DNA from: Candidatus Dojkabacteria bacterium UBA2022
GTDB taxonomy: Bacteria > Patescibacteriota > Dojkabacteria > SC72
Direction of reading: 5' to 3'
Assembly (NCBI GenBank): GCA_002335495.1
Contig: DDBW01000015.1
Coordinates: forward strand, 18,111-46,814
DNA length: 28,704 bases
Below the pieces are notes generated by a model. The model saw only the letters and a program-made list of their open reading frames with translations, ran no database searches and was not told the DNA's origin. Below are positions 1 through 8,059 of this stretch, piece by piece (the first letter of the stretch is position 1; every line of letters starts with the position of its first letter). Both the position numbers and the translations under genes were made by a program.

Positions 1-107
1 AAAAAACGCTAAAAAGTAACGCAAGTGAAAGATAGATGTACTGTAGCCCAATCATGCGGGCGATGGCCTTAAAAAATTAGACAGTGTCAAATCAGTCTTT
101 AACACAC
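1..107. other. window edge, no confident gene
   Basis: Nothing can be called with confidence here. A short open frame on the plus strand ends at a TAA at 17-19 after Lys/Asn/Ala codons and could be the tail of an upstream gene. On the minus strand an ATG at 55-53 opens a hydrophobic 18-codon frame running off the window edge; it could begin a membrane protein downstream of tRNA-Gln, but it is too short to support. A weak GCCC/GGGC stem occurs around 46-61 without a following T-run. Confidence 0.3.
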
Positions 108-181
108 TGGTTGCGGGACATGGACTCGAACCATGATTCACGGCTTCAAAGGCCGGTGTCCTACCATTAGACGATCCCGCA
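108..181 (-). tRNA. tRNA-Gln(TTG)
   Basis: The minus strand folds into a 74-nt cloverleaf. It has a 7-bp acceptor stem beginning U1-A72, which is typical of bacterial tRNA-Gln, a short D-arm with the usual AATGGTAG loop, an anticodon loop CTTTGAA (anticodon UUG, reads CAA), a 5-bp T-stem with a TTCGAGT loop, discriminator A and an encoded CCA. The outermost anticodon-stem pair is a C-U mismatch. A good sigma70-like promoter precedes it. Confidence 0.95.
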
Positions 182-190
182 TCAGTGTGT

Positions 191-220
191 ATTATACTAT
201 TTTGATTTGTAATATAACAA
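191..220 (-). promoter_or_regulatory. tRNA-Gln promoter
   Basis: On the minus strand a perfect TATAAT (196 to 191) is preceded by TTGTTA (220 to 215) with an 18-nt spacer. Initiation is expected a few bases before the mature tRNA 5' end at 181. The -10 lies in the near-palindrome GTATTATAC (189-197), which also gives TATTAT on the plus strand, so weak firing towards the gene at 244 is possible. Confidence 0.65.
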
Positions 221-243
221 ACTTTCCTTTAAATTATTAGTAT

Positions 244-1344
244 ATGCGTTTTCACGAACTAGACAAAAGAAAATTTAAAGAAAGAAAATCCTTTATCAAT
301 AAGATTAGGGCGATTATTAAGAACGCTAAATCTTCAAAACAAGCCTCCAAATCTAAAATTAAGCGTAAAACATATCGTCCGAGGAATAATAGAAAGCTCA
401 TAAACCTTCTTATAATTGGATTTACAATTGCATTGGTAATTATTTCTCTATACTACCTAATAAACTATGTATCAGGACTTAGAGAGAACGTTAGAAGCGG
501 CGGAAGCCTCTCTACGGATAAAAAGGTTGTGGGGTTTGATTCTGTACCAGAGTATCCCAATTCAGTATTCATATTTCAAGACGATTTAAACAATGACGAT
601 GTTAAGAGGTTTCTTACATCTGGACAATCCATATACAGACTTAATCCCAAGACAAGCTATCCAGAGGTCGTGAAATACTATAAAGAAGTACTACCTAAGA
701 ACGGATGGGAATATGTTTTAAACGTGCCACTAGAATCTGAAGAACAGAAACCCGGTGACTACTGGGTAAAAGACGGTAAAGGGATTAGAATATATTCAAA
801 GCTTAATGATATCTGGTACGAAAGCACAACGGTGGAGGAAGCTAAAACGGGTCTAAAAGCGCAGGTAGCTAAAGAGGTAGAGCTAAAACTACTCCTTGCA
901 GAGAATAATAACCAAGATCTTAGACCGGATTATCCTTGGGTGCTCAGTTTCTCAACTGATTATGTTGCGGCATATACAGGAAGTGATCTTGGGGAGCTGC
1001 AGATAGTTACAATAAGTAAACTCGGTTCGAATAAGAAAGTTATATTAGAGCCTCTCGGATACATTGGAGCCTTCTCGTATGACAAGTTCTTGGAGAACGG
1101 ATTGAGCAAAATTAATAAGCGAGATAAAACTAAATGGAACATTGTAAACACGTCTGTTACAGTTGTTGCAGGTAATGAGGCTATACAAGGTAAAATAAGC
1201 AATCGCGGAACGGTTGCAGATGTTTATATCGTAGGGAATCCTAGAAATAACGTCGTATATCTATTCAGATCAGAGGTGGAAGGAGATCCTTTCCTCAAAT
1301 TCCTTATTGAGAGAATAAAACCCGCCAGTTCTACTCTAAATTAG
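244..1344 (+). CDS. single-pass anchored surface protein, unknown function
   Basis: A 366-aa protein. Residues 1-52 are very basic and have no signal cleavage site. One transmembrane helix spans about 53-76, so the rest is predicted outside. The first part of the ectodomain (about 100-160) has a recurrent pattern of bacterial anchored proteins: VPEYPNS, then a segment ending in EVVKYYKEVLPKNGWEYV, where a short helix and the K/GW motif precede a strand. I know this pattern from uncharacterised exported proteins but cannot give it a function. The 3' end overlaps the uvrC 3' end by 14 bp. The ATG has no Shine-Dalgarno. The gene is clearly real by length and protein character. Confidence 0.85.
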   Translation: MRFHELDKRKFKERKSFINKIRAIIKNAKSSKQASKSKIKRKTYRPRNNRKLINLLIIGFTIALVIISLYYLINYVSGLRENVRSGGSLSTDKKVVGFDSVPEYPNSVFIFQDDLNNDDVKRFLTSGQSIYRLNPKTSYPEVVKYYKEVLPKNGWEYVLNVPLESEEQKPGDYWVKDGKGIRIYSKLNDIWYESTTVEEAKTGLKAQVAKEVELKLLLAENNNQDLRPDYPWVLSFSTDYVAAYTGSDLGELQIVTISKLGSNKKVILEPLGYIGAFSYDKFLENGLSKINKRDKTKWNIVNTSVTVVAGNEAIQGKISNRGTVADVYIVGNPRNNVVYLFRSEVEGDPFLKFLIERIKPASSTLN

Positions 1345-2806
1345 TCTCACGGAGTTTATCGTAGAGAGATTGCGCCGTTGTTTTATTGCCTAAAGTTTCA
1401 ATTAGCTGTTCAAGGCTGACCTTCCTAATATCCTTTACACTTCCATACTTGGAAATTAACTTTTTCTTCAAGACAGGTCCTATACCTTTAACCTCATCAA
1501 GAAGCGATTTTTTCTGGGTAAACTTACGCAGTTTACGATGATGTAGGATAGCAAAGCGATGCGCCTCATCTCTAAGTAAAGATAGGAGGCGGGGATTATT
1601 TATACGTATCTGAACAACGTCATCCCCAGAATAGATCCAGAATTCATCCATCTTCTTCCCTCCTCTTCGCTTATATTTTCTACCTTTTGTTATTCCTAAA
1701 ACATTTATATCCTGAGGAATTACACCTCTAAGAACTGAAAGCTGAGTTTTTCCACCATCAATAAGTAGAAGATCGGGTTTAGCAGTTAAGCTTTCATCTT
1801 TATCTGTTCCAATATGTTTTAGCCTACGACTTAAAACCTCTCTTAACATTTCAGGATCATTGGGGGTATCTAGCTGTTTTATTCTGAAAACTCTATATTG
1901 AGAATTATCAGGCGTTCCCCCTATAGATACGACCATCGATCCAAATGCAAGTTTTCCTTGGATATTTGATATATCGTAACACTCAATTCTGTTTAGAGAA
2001 TCAATATTAAGGGTTTGAGCAATTTTAGACAGCTCGGATAGGGTCCGACTCTTTTTATCGTTAATGTAGTCCTGTTCTGAGTTAAAATAGTTAAACTTAA
2101 TTTCAGATCCTAAGTACTTCAAATCCAATATTTTATCCCTTAATTCAGCGGCTTTTTCATACTCTTTAGCGTCTGAGTATTCTTTCATCTGCCTTTCAAG
2201 AACCTGAATATGACCTTTGTTATTACCTTTCAGAAATTTAATAATCCCCTTTATATTTGCCATATACTCTTCATGTGTAGCATCAGGTCCAGGACATAGA
2301 CCGATACGAGAATAGAAGCAAGGTTTTGAGGGATCTTTGCTAGTACAGAAAGGATATATCTTTCTAATATAATTAAAAACTCTTTTAATTGCTTTACCAC
2401 TTGGATAAGGGCCAAATAGAAGCCCATCTCTAAACTCATTTTTATTTAGGGTCCTAACAATTCTGACTGTAGGATATTGTGCCTTATGGTTAATATACAA
2501 CCAAGCATAACTTTTATCGTCTTTCAGATCCGAATTATATTTTGGTTGTACCTCTTTTATTAAAGCAGATTCTAGAATCAAAGCCTCTATTTCATTATCG
2601 GTCTGTGTAACATTAACATCCTGGACGAAGGGGAGCATCTGAAGTATCCGAGGTCTATCTGCCAATGATCCATTGAAATATGAACTCACACGGCTTCTTA
2701 GGTTTATTGCCTTACCAATATATAAAACTCTCCCCTCTTTATCAAGGAATTTATATACACCAGGCGTTGAAGGGAGCATTTTTATTTTTTCGAGAAGATT
2801 TTTCAT
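1331..2806 (-). CDS. uvrC: UvrABC system protein C
   Basis: Nucleotide excision repair endonuclease that makes both cuts around a lesion delivered by UvrA/UvrB. All family parts are in order: GIY-YIG nuclease (about 11-95, with GVYKF and VLYIGKA), a Cys-containing linker (150-175), the UVR UvrB-binding helix pair (about 200-232), the RNase H-like 3' nuclease domain with D278 (CYDIS), D350 (LLIDGG) and H416 (DEAHRF), and tandem helix-hairpin-helix (about 434-485, GIGPVLKKKL). At 491 aa it is about 100 aa shorter than the E. coli protein; the shortening is between domains. The Cys motif has C154, C163 and C171, but the position of the fourth Cys is D175, which questions the [4Fe-4S] cluster reported in other UvrCs. 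It starts 6 bp after dnaE stops, so the two are likely co-transcribed. Confidence 0.97.
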   Translation of the reverse strand: MKNLLEKIKMLPSTPGVYKFLDKEGRVLYIGKAINLRSRVSSYFNGSLADRPRILQMLPFVQDVNVTQTDNEIEALILESALIKEVQPKYNSDLKDDKSYAWLYINHKAQYPTVRIVRTLNKNEFRDGLLFGPYPSGKAIKRVFNYIRKIYPFCTSKDPSKPCFYSRIGLCPGPDATHEEYMANIKGIIKFLKGNNKGHIQVLERQMKEYSDAKEYEKAAELRDKILDLKYLGSEIKFNYFNSEQDYINDKKSRTLSELSKIAQTLNIDSLNRIECYDISNIQGKLAFGSMVVSIGGTPDNSQYRVFRIKQLDTPNDPEMLREVLSRRLKHIGTDKDESLTAKPDLLLIDGGKTQLSVLRGVIPQDINVLGITKGRKYKRRGGKKMDEFWIYSGDDVVQIRINNPRLLSLLRDEAHRFAILHHRKLRKFTQKKSLLDEVKGIGPVLKKKLISKYGSVKDIRKVSLEQLIETLGNKTTAQSLYDKLRETNLE

Positions 2807-2812
2807 ATTTTG

Positions 2813-5800
2813 CTACGTGAACAATTGTAGCAGAGATTTGCCTTCTGGCGTAAGGGATATTTTATTGTTTATATCTATAGTTCGAATCCCTTCTTTGTCA
2901 TGAACAATAATTTTCACAGGTAGATCACCAGGGTTACTGTTTAAGTACTCCTTTAACTGTTGAATCTGAGTTTTAGTATGTTTCTTATTAATTTTAAAGA
3001 TAACTCCCTTAAAATTCGAACCGAATTTATCCTGATCAACCTGCTTAGCCTTTTCTATAAAGACACTCTTTGCTCCGTCTCTTTCAGAAACTCTAGCTGC
3101 TATTAAGATTGGACGATTAGCCTCAAATAGCTCCTTAGTTTCCTCGTACACCCTTGGGAATACCACGGCATCAATGCTTCCTGTTTTGTCTTCAATTGTG
3201 AGGAAGGCCATCATCTCACCTTTCTTCGTTGTTATTCTTCTAACTTTAGTAATTAGGGAACCAAGAACAATTAACCTCCCTGGCTTAAGATCTTTAATTG
3301 TGGCGATAGGTACAGTATTTTTTTGAGCAAAAAATTCTTGCAGATTATCTAAGGGATGACTTGAGAAATATAACCCTAAAAGCTCTTTTTCCCATTCAAG
3401 GACCTCCCTCATATTAGCTTTAATATCATCTGGAACTGGGGTTACAATGAGATCTTTATTAGAATCATCACCGGATGAAACACTAAAGAAGTCTATCTGA
3501 CCGTGAGCTTCCACCTGCCTTTGCTTCTTGAATCTTTCAAAAATCCCAGGTAGGATTGTTAAGAGAGCTTTACGGTCTCCCCACAAATCCATCGCTCCGG
3601 CCATAATCAGATACTCTACAACTCTTTGTTGCAACTTTCCTTTTATGTTTCGATATATAAAATCATCGAAGGAATGATATAGTCCATTCTCCTCTCTTTC
3701 ATTTACAATATTTTCGACAACTTCATGACCAACATTTTTGATCGCTCCGAGTCCGAATCGGATAATCTTAGTCCCCCCTTCCTCATCGGCTTCCACGGTG
3801 AAGTACACGCCACTTTTGTTTATATCAGGCTGTACAACCTCAATACCTAAACGGGTACATTCTTGAATATCAAGGGCAATACGGTTGAAGTTTTCAAGAT
3901 CGGCTTCCAAAAGAGCAGCCATATACTCTAAAGGATAGTAATACTTAAGGTAGGCCGTGTAATATGAGACCATTGCATAGGCTGCTGCGTGAGACTTATT
4001 GAATCCATAGTTAGCGAATTTAACAAGAAGATCCCATATTTCATTCATTTTATCCTCGGGGTATCCTTTCGCAACTCCTCCTGATATAAACTTTGGCTTT
4101 TCAGCCTCCATGATCTCCATCTTCTTTTTACCCATGGCTCGACGCATGTTGTCTGCTTCTGAGAGTGAGTATCCTGCCAAGTCTGTAGCGATTTTCATTA
4201 CCTGTTCTTGGTATGTGATAACCCCGTTGGTAACAGCAAGAATAGGCTTTAAGTCTTCAAGAATGTAATGTGGCTCCTTTTCTCCTTTTTTTACAGCAGC
4301 ATATTCCGGGATGAACTCAATAGGTCCTGGTCTATAAGCTGCTAAAAGGTAACAGAGGTCTTCAGGAGACTCCGGCTGCACTGTAATAAGGGCCTTTGTC
4401 ATTCCTTCGCCTTCAAGCTGAAATACACCCATGGTATGACCGTCTCTGAGCATCTGATAAACATGTTGATCATTAACATCTATATCACGCAGGTTAAACT
4501 CCTTATTCTTACCTCTTTTAATTTTATGAACTGCATTATCGATAATGTTTAAGTTCTTCAAGCCTAGGAAGTCGAGTTTAAGAAGGCCTACGTACTCAAG
4601 ATCCATCATTTCAAATTGAGACATACCTACTCCTTCATTCTTTGAATCTTTTTGAACGGGGATAAAGTTATCTACCGGCTCAGGGGCAACAACGACTCCA
4701 CAGGCGTGGGTGGACACTCCCCTAGCTAAACCAGCAATCTTTTTAACTATATTAGTCATCTCCTTTACCTTTTCCGATGAGTTCACAACCTCAGCGAATT
4801 CAGGATCGTTCTCCATCATGTAATCGATAGATTTAGTTTTTCCGAATTCAACCTTAACCAGCTTAGAGAGTCGGTCTGCAGTTTGGAGATCAATCCCCAT
4901 TACTCTGGATACATCTCTAATTGCCTGTCTAGTCTGAAGCTTACTGAATGTAATAATCTGACGGACATTGGGGTCTCCATATTTTTCCTGAGCATACCGG
5001 ATTACCTCTCCACGTCGCTGATCTGAAATGTCCAAATCGATATCGGGAGGTGATTCCCTTCCAGGATTTAGGAAGCGTTCAAAGTATAGTTCCCAGGTGA
5101 GAGGGTCTACACCCGCAATATCAAGACAGTATCCTACAACGGTTCCAACAGCTGAGCCTCTTGCTCCGACCATGATGTCGTTTTTTACACAGTAGTTCAC
5201 AAAGTCATAAACAACTAAAAAGTAGTTGTTATACCCTTTATCGTCGATAATCTCCAGTTCATAATCTATTCTATTCCTAACCTCTTCAGTAATTTCTTTA
5301 TATTTTCTCTGAGCACCCTCATACACCAGCTTTCTAAGATAGTCCTTAGGATTTGTACCTTCAGGGAGGTCTAAATAATGGGGCTCAATTCTTCCGAATG
5401 TAATAGAATAGTCCTCTACCATATCTACGATCTTCTGAGTATTCTCAATCGCCTCAGGGAGATCCTTGAAAAGCTCGATCATCTCCTCAGGAGATTTAAG
5501 ATAGAATTCGTTAGATGGAGCTACCCTTCTTGTGGGGTCTTCCAAAGTTTTACCGTCGGCAATAGCCCATACAATCTCCTGTACCTGATAGTCATCTTTA
5601 CTTAAGTAGTGAGTATCACAGGTTGCAACTATCGGAAGTTTGAGCTCCTTGGCGATCTCAAGAAGTTGATTATTAACCGATTCCTGCTCCTGAATTCCAT
5701 TACGCTGAATCTCTATAAAAAATCTATCCTTAAAAAGTTGTGAGTATTTTTGAGCATTCTCTTTTGCAATTTCTACCTCACCTTTCTGTAGGTGCTTAGA

Positions 5801-6226
5801 TATGACCCCACTAAGACAGCCTGATAGTGAGATTAACCCTGCATTATGCTTTTCCAAAAGCTCCCAGTCGACCCTAGGTTTATAGTAAAACCCTTCCATG
5901 TAACCTGCAGAGACTAGCTTTACAAGGTTCTTATAGCCTTCCAAATTCATAGCTAAAAGAGTCATATGGTAGTACTTGTTGTCTATTCCCGCCTCTTTAT
6001 CAAACCTACTTCGTGGAGCTATATAGATTTCACACCCAACAATTGGTTTAAGATCCGCATGCTTCATCTCATTATAGAACTTGAAGGTTCCATACATATT
6101 TCCGTGATCTGTAAGAGCACAGGATGACATGCCGTATTCCTTTAATTTTTCGACCAGTGCCGGGAGTCTGGTTACGCCGTCAAGCAACGAGTACTCCGAA
6201 TGCAAATGAAGATGAGTGAATTTCAT
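2813..6226 (-). CDS. dnaE: DNA polymerase III subunit alpha
   Basis: Replicative DNA polymerase catalytic subunit of 1137 aa, a normal DnaE length. The N-terminal PHP domain keeps the metal-site residues usually lost in E. coli: H7/H9 (HLHLHS), D16, D40/H41 (TDHG), E66 (GCEIY), H87, C137 and D204/H206 (CDTHYL). It may therefore have PHP-type proofreading or phosphatase activity. The palm carries D395-I-D397-L-D399 and the third acid D552 (KLDFLGL). A tandem HhH region and an OB-fold (segment beginning GRLIVLGSLI) follow near the C terminus. First gene of the dnaE-uvrC pair, divergent from the lysozyme-like gene. A possible -10 (TATCAT on the minus strand) lies about 26 bp before the ATG; no Shine-Dalgarno is seen. 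Confidence 0.98.
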   Translation of the reverse strand: MKFTHLHLHSEYSLLDGVTRLPALVEKLKEYGMSSCALTDHGNMYGTFKFYNEMKHADLKPIVGCEIYIAPRSRFDKEAGIDNKYYHMTLLAMNLEGYKNLVKLVSAGYMEGFYYKPRVDWELLEKHNAGLISLSGCLSGVISKHLQKGEVEIAKENAQKYSQLFKDRFFIEIQRNGIQEQESVNNQLLEIAKELKLPIVATCDTHYLSKDDYQVQEIVWAIADGKTLEDPTRRVAPSNEFYLKSPEEMIELFKDLPEAIENTQKIVDMVEDYSITFGRIEPHYLDLPEGTNPKDYLRKLVYEGAQRKYKEITEEVRNRIDYELEIIDDKGYNNYFLVVYDFVNYCVKNDIMVGARGSAVGTVVGYCLDIAGVDPLTWELYFERFLNPGRESPPDIDLDISDQRRGEVIRYAQEKYGDPNVRQIITFSKLQTRQAIRDVSRVMGIDLQTADRLSKLVKVEFGKTKSIDYMMENDPEFAEVVNSSEKVKEMTNIVKKIAGLARGVSTHACGVVVAPEPVDNFIPVQKDSKNEGVGMSQFEMMDLEYVGLLKLDFLGLKNLNIIDNAVHKIKRGKNKEFNLRDIDVNDQHVYQMLRDGHTMGVFQLEGEGMTKALITVQPESPEDLCYLLAAYRPGPIEFIPEYAAVKKGEKEPHYILEDLKPILAVTNGVITYQEQVMKIATDLAGYSLSEADNMRRAMGKKKMEIMEAEKPKFISGGVAKGYPEDKMNEIWDLLVKFANYGFNKSHAAAYAMVSYYTAYLKYYYPLEYMAALLEADLENFNRIALDIQECTRLGIEVVQPDINKSGVYFTVEADEEGGTKIIRFGLGAIKNVGHEVVENIVNEREENGLYHSFDDFIYRNIKGKLQQRVVEYLIMAGAMDLWGDRKALLTILPGIFERFKKQRQVEAHGQIDFFSVSSGDDSNKDLIVTPVPDDIKANMREVLEWEKELLGLYFSSHPLDNLQEFFAQKNTVPIATIKDLKPGRLIVLGSLITKVRRITTKKGEMMAFLTIEDKTGSIDAVVFPRVYEETKELFEANRPILIAARVSERDGAKSVFIEKAKQVDQDKFGSNFKGVIFKINKKHTKTQIQQLKEYLNSNPGDLPVKIIVHDKEGIRTIDINNKISLTPEGKSLLQLFT

Positions 6227-6324
6227 TGATTTTTGTTCAATACTTTTTATGATATTCTGTAACTAGTATATAACAGTATATACATGAAAGGTTTAATTCT
6301 AAAAGATGTATTGTTTTGAACAAG
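6227..6324. promoter_or_regulatory. divergent dnaE / lysozyme-like promoter region
   Basis: Short AT-rich spacer between divergent genes. It holds two direct copies of AGTATATA (around 6265-6282), giving TATA-rich -10 candidates towards the plus-strand gene, and a TATCAT candidate for dnaE on the minus strand. No clear -35 or operator could be fixed. Confidence 0.35.
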
Positions 6325-6999
6325 ATGAAAAGTATTAGCAAGATAATAAAAAAGGGGATTTTGTTTGCCATATTATTTGCGGTTTTCCACTATGTGATTG
6401 GAGGAAAAATGGCAGATTCATTAATAACGTATGTATATGCTGATGCAAATGAGGTCGTTATAAATACGCTAACTCCAATTGCTTCCAATGGCTCTTATCT
6501 TAGTTCCGCGGAATACTCAAACCTACTAAATGGAACAATTTTAGGAGCAAATTCAAGCGAGAGTAAAATTACGACAACTGATCCAAGGATCCTTGCAATG
6601 AGACAGTTTTTGATAGACAAATATTCACCACTATACACATACGCGGATGTATTTGTTAAGGAAGCAGATAAGTATGGATTAGACTGGAGACTGGTGGTGT
6701 CAATTTCAGGAGTTGAATCCGCTTTCGGAAACTTAATCCCTTACCAATCAAATAACGGTTGGGGATGGAGAGGAGGACCAGGAGGTGCCTACAGCATGTT
6801 TCCTACTTGGAGACATGGAATTGAAACCGTAACAAGCAGACTTGCTTTGGGATATGGAACCGATTTAACTCCTTTCCAAATTGAACCGGTATATTGTCCT
6901 CCATGCGGCCAAAACCCTCAGCATGCATGGGCTAACGGTGTAACACAATTTATGAATCAACTGGACTACTATGTTAAAAACCTTGAAACTGTTTATTAA
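6325..6999 (+). CDS. exported lysozyme-like peptidoglycan hydrolase (paralogue 1)
   Basis: A 224-aa protein from the ATG at 6325; a TTG three codons upstream (6316) would extend it to 227 aa. A basic start and hydrophobic helix (about 10-30) form a signal peptide or anchor. The C-terminal part (about 105-225) resembles lysozyme-like/lytic transglycosylase domains: helix DRRL-type lead-in, then SGVESAFG with probable catalytic Glu (E134 counted from TTG), NNGWGW, and a late FQIEPVY-NPQHAW segment. It probably cleaves glycan strands of the wall. A CPPC pair (about C194/C197), absent from the paralogue at 15499, may form a disulfide. YggT-like gene follows after 18 bp. The fold is well supported, the exact bond cleaved is not. 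Confidence 0.8.
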   Translation: MKSISKIIKKGILFAILFAVFHYVIGGKMADSLITYVYADANEVVINTLTPIASNGSYLSSAEYSNLLNGTILGANSSESKITTTDPRILAMRQFLIDKYSPLYTYADVFVKEADKYGLDWRLVVSISGVESAFGNLIPYQSNNGWGWRGGPGGAYSMFPTWRHGIETVTSRLALGYGTDLTPFQIEPVYCPPCGQNPQHAWANGVTQFMNQLDYYVKNLETVY

Positions 7000-7017
7000 A
7001 TATTTTAGAATTTCAGT

Positions 7018-7305
7018 ATGATACGATTACTTATAAAACTTTTCTACACAGCGATTACCCTTATCGAGGGACTCATTGGAATAAGATTTATTCTAAACCT
7101 TATTAATGCCAATAAGAATAATGATATTGTTGCAGCAGTTTTTCAGTACAGTGAACCCTTTGTTAAGCCTTTCTACGGAATCACCTCGAGTACGTTTAAT
7201 ATGTTTGGAATCGAATTCGATTTAAACTCCCTCGTTGCCTTAGTTTTCTTTATGGTAATAGGATATATTGCAATTGAATTGATGAAGGCATTTTCGAGAG
7301 ACTAA
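7018..7305 (+). CDS. YggT family small membrane protein
   Basis: A 95-aa protein with two hydrophobic segments (about 8-28 and 68-90). The middle follows the YggT pattern: a region ending in LINANKNND, then YSEPFVKPFYGI, then a Phe-rich loop and FDLNSLVALVFF. YggT proteins are integral membrane proteins of uncertain role; in Firmicutes and Actinobacteria they are found near division and osmotic-shock genes. The gene lies 18 bp behind the lysozyme-like gene, consistent with one transcript and a shared envelope role. Confidence 0.8.
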   Translation: MIRLLIKLFYTAITLIEGLIGIRFILNLINANKNNDIVAAVFQYSEPFVKPFYGITSSTFNMFGIEFDLNSLVALVFFMVIGYIAIELMKAFSRD

Positions 7306-7312
7306 ATAGTCA

Positions 7313-7328
7313 TGGTATAATCTTCCCA
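7313..7328 (+). promoter_or_regulatory. extended -10 promoter giving a leaderless mRNA
   Basis: TGGTATAAT at 7313-7321 is a perfect extended -10 (TGnTATAAT). The next 6 bases, CTTCCC, lead straight to the ATG at 7328, so normal -10 to +1 spacing puts the start of transcription on the A of the start codon. The same block, one base different, precedes mnmA at 16112. Confidence 0.7.
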
Positions 7329-8059
7329 TGGCCAGATTAGATTTAAGAAAGACTCTAGGATTTTCAGTGCAGATAGACAATGGAGAGGTCGTAGACTCTG
7401 AGCTTTCTTACGTTTCATCTCAATCTTACGCTATCAAAGATATGAAGAGTCAGCTTCTTAATCCTGACATTACCTGTCCTGAGATTTTTTACACTCGGTA
7501 TTTAGGATTTGATAAGGACTCAATCTACAAAGAGAAAGGGATTAAAATTAATCTTATGGTAGTACATCCAAACCTTGCAGGCATTGAATTTGTAAAAACC
7601 AAAGGTGTAAGAACATCTAAATTTCCAAAGATAATTGAAGTTGTACAAGGTGCTGGAACAATAATAATGCAGAATTTTGAAAGTAAATATGAGGGCGATA
7701 TTATCACCGCTCCTCTCCGTAAAGACACTAAAGTTGTTGTGCCTCCTGACTACGCTTATTCGATTGCAAATACAAGAACATCAATGCTGGTTGTGAGTGA
7801 AATATCTAGTATTAAAGCCAATGATATCGATGAGCTTGATGATATGAATGGTATGTCCTATTATCTAATAAGAAAGAACGCTAAACAGGAAATTGTACGC
7901 AATCCTGAATACAGGATGGTCAGCAATCCAAGAAAAATAAAGTGGGAACAGGTTCTTTCTAAATTGGGAGTTACTCTTAAAACACCCATCATTAAGCAGA
8001 TTCTGAGAAAATATGATAAATTTGAGTGGTTATTTGAAGAGAACTCTTTTACTATCTAG
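7328..8059 (+). CDS. degenerate cupin-type glucose-6-phosphate isomerase relative
   Basis: A 243-aa protein whose residues 1-200 follow archaeal-type cupin phosphoglucose isomerase from end to end. It has the LGFSVQIDNGEV start, the INLMVVHPNLAGIEFVKTKG strand pair, EVVQGAGTIIMQ, VVVPPDYAYSIANT and a closing RNPEYR. In the Pyrococcus enzyme the metal is held by two His of the GHFH motif, a Glu and a later His (PPYWAH). Here the corresponding positions are V94, T96, about I102 and Y144, so all four ligands seem gone. A C-terminal extension (about 200-243) is not part of the family core. It may be a non-catalytic sugar-phosphate binder, or an isomerase working without metal. Residue matching is by eye. 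Preceded by a leaderless-type promoter; its end overlaps the next gene. Confidence 0.7.
   Translation: MARLDLRKTLGFSVQIDNGEVVDSELSYVSSQSYAIKDMKSQLLNPDITCPEIFYTRYLGFDKDSIYKEKGIKINLMVVHPNLAGIEFVKTKGVRTSKFPKIIEVVQGAGTIIMQNFESKYEGDIITAPLRKDTKVVVPPDYAYSIANTRTSMLVVSEISSIKANDIDELDDMNGMSYYLIRKNAKQEIVRNPEYRMVSNPRKIKWEQVLSKLGVTLKTPIIKQILRKYDKFEWLFEENSFTI

Noticed and set aside
1..55. 18-codon hydrophobic open frame on the minus strand (ATG at 55)
   Set aside because: Too short; such a run is common by chance in AT-rich sequence and there is no Shine-Dalgarno or family match.
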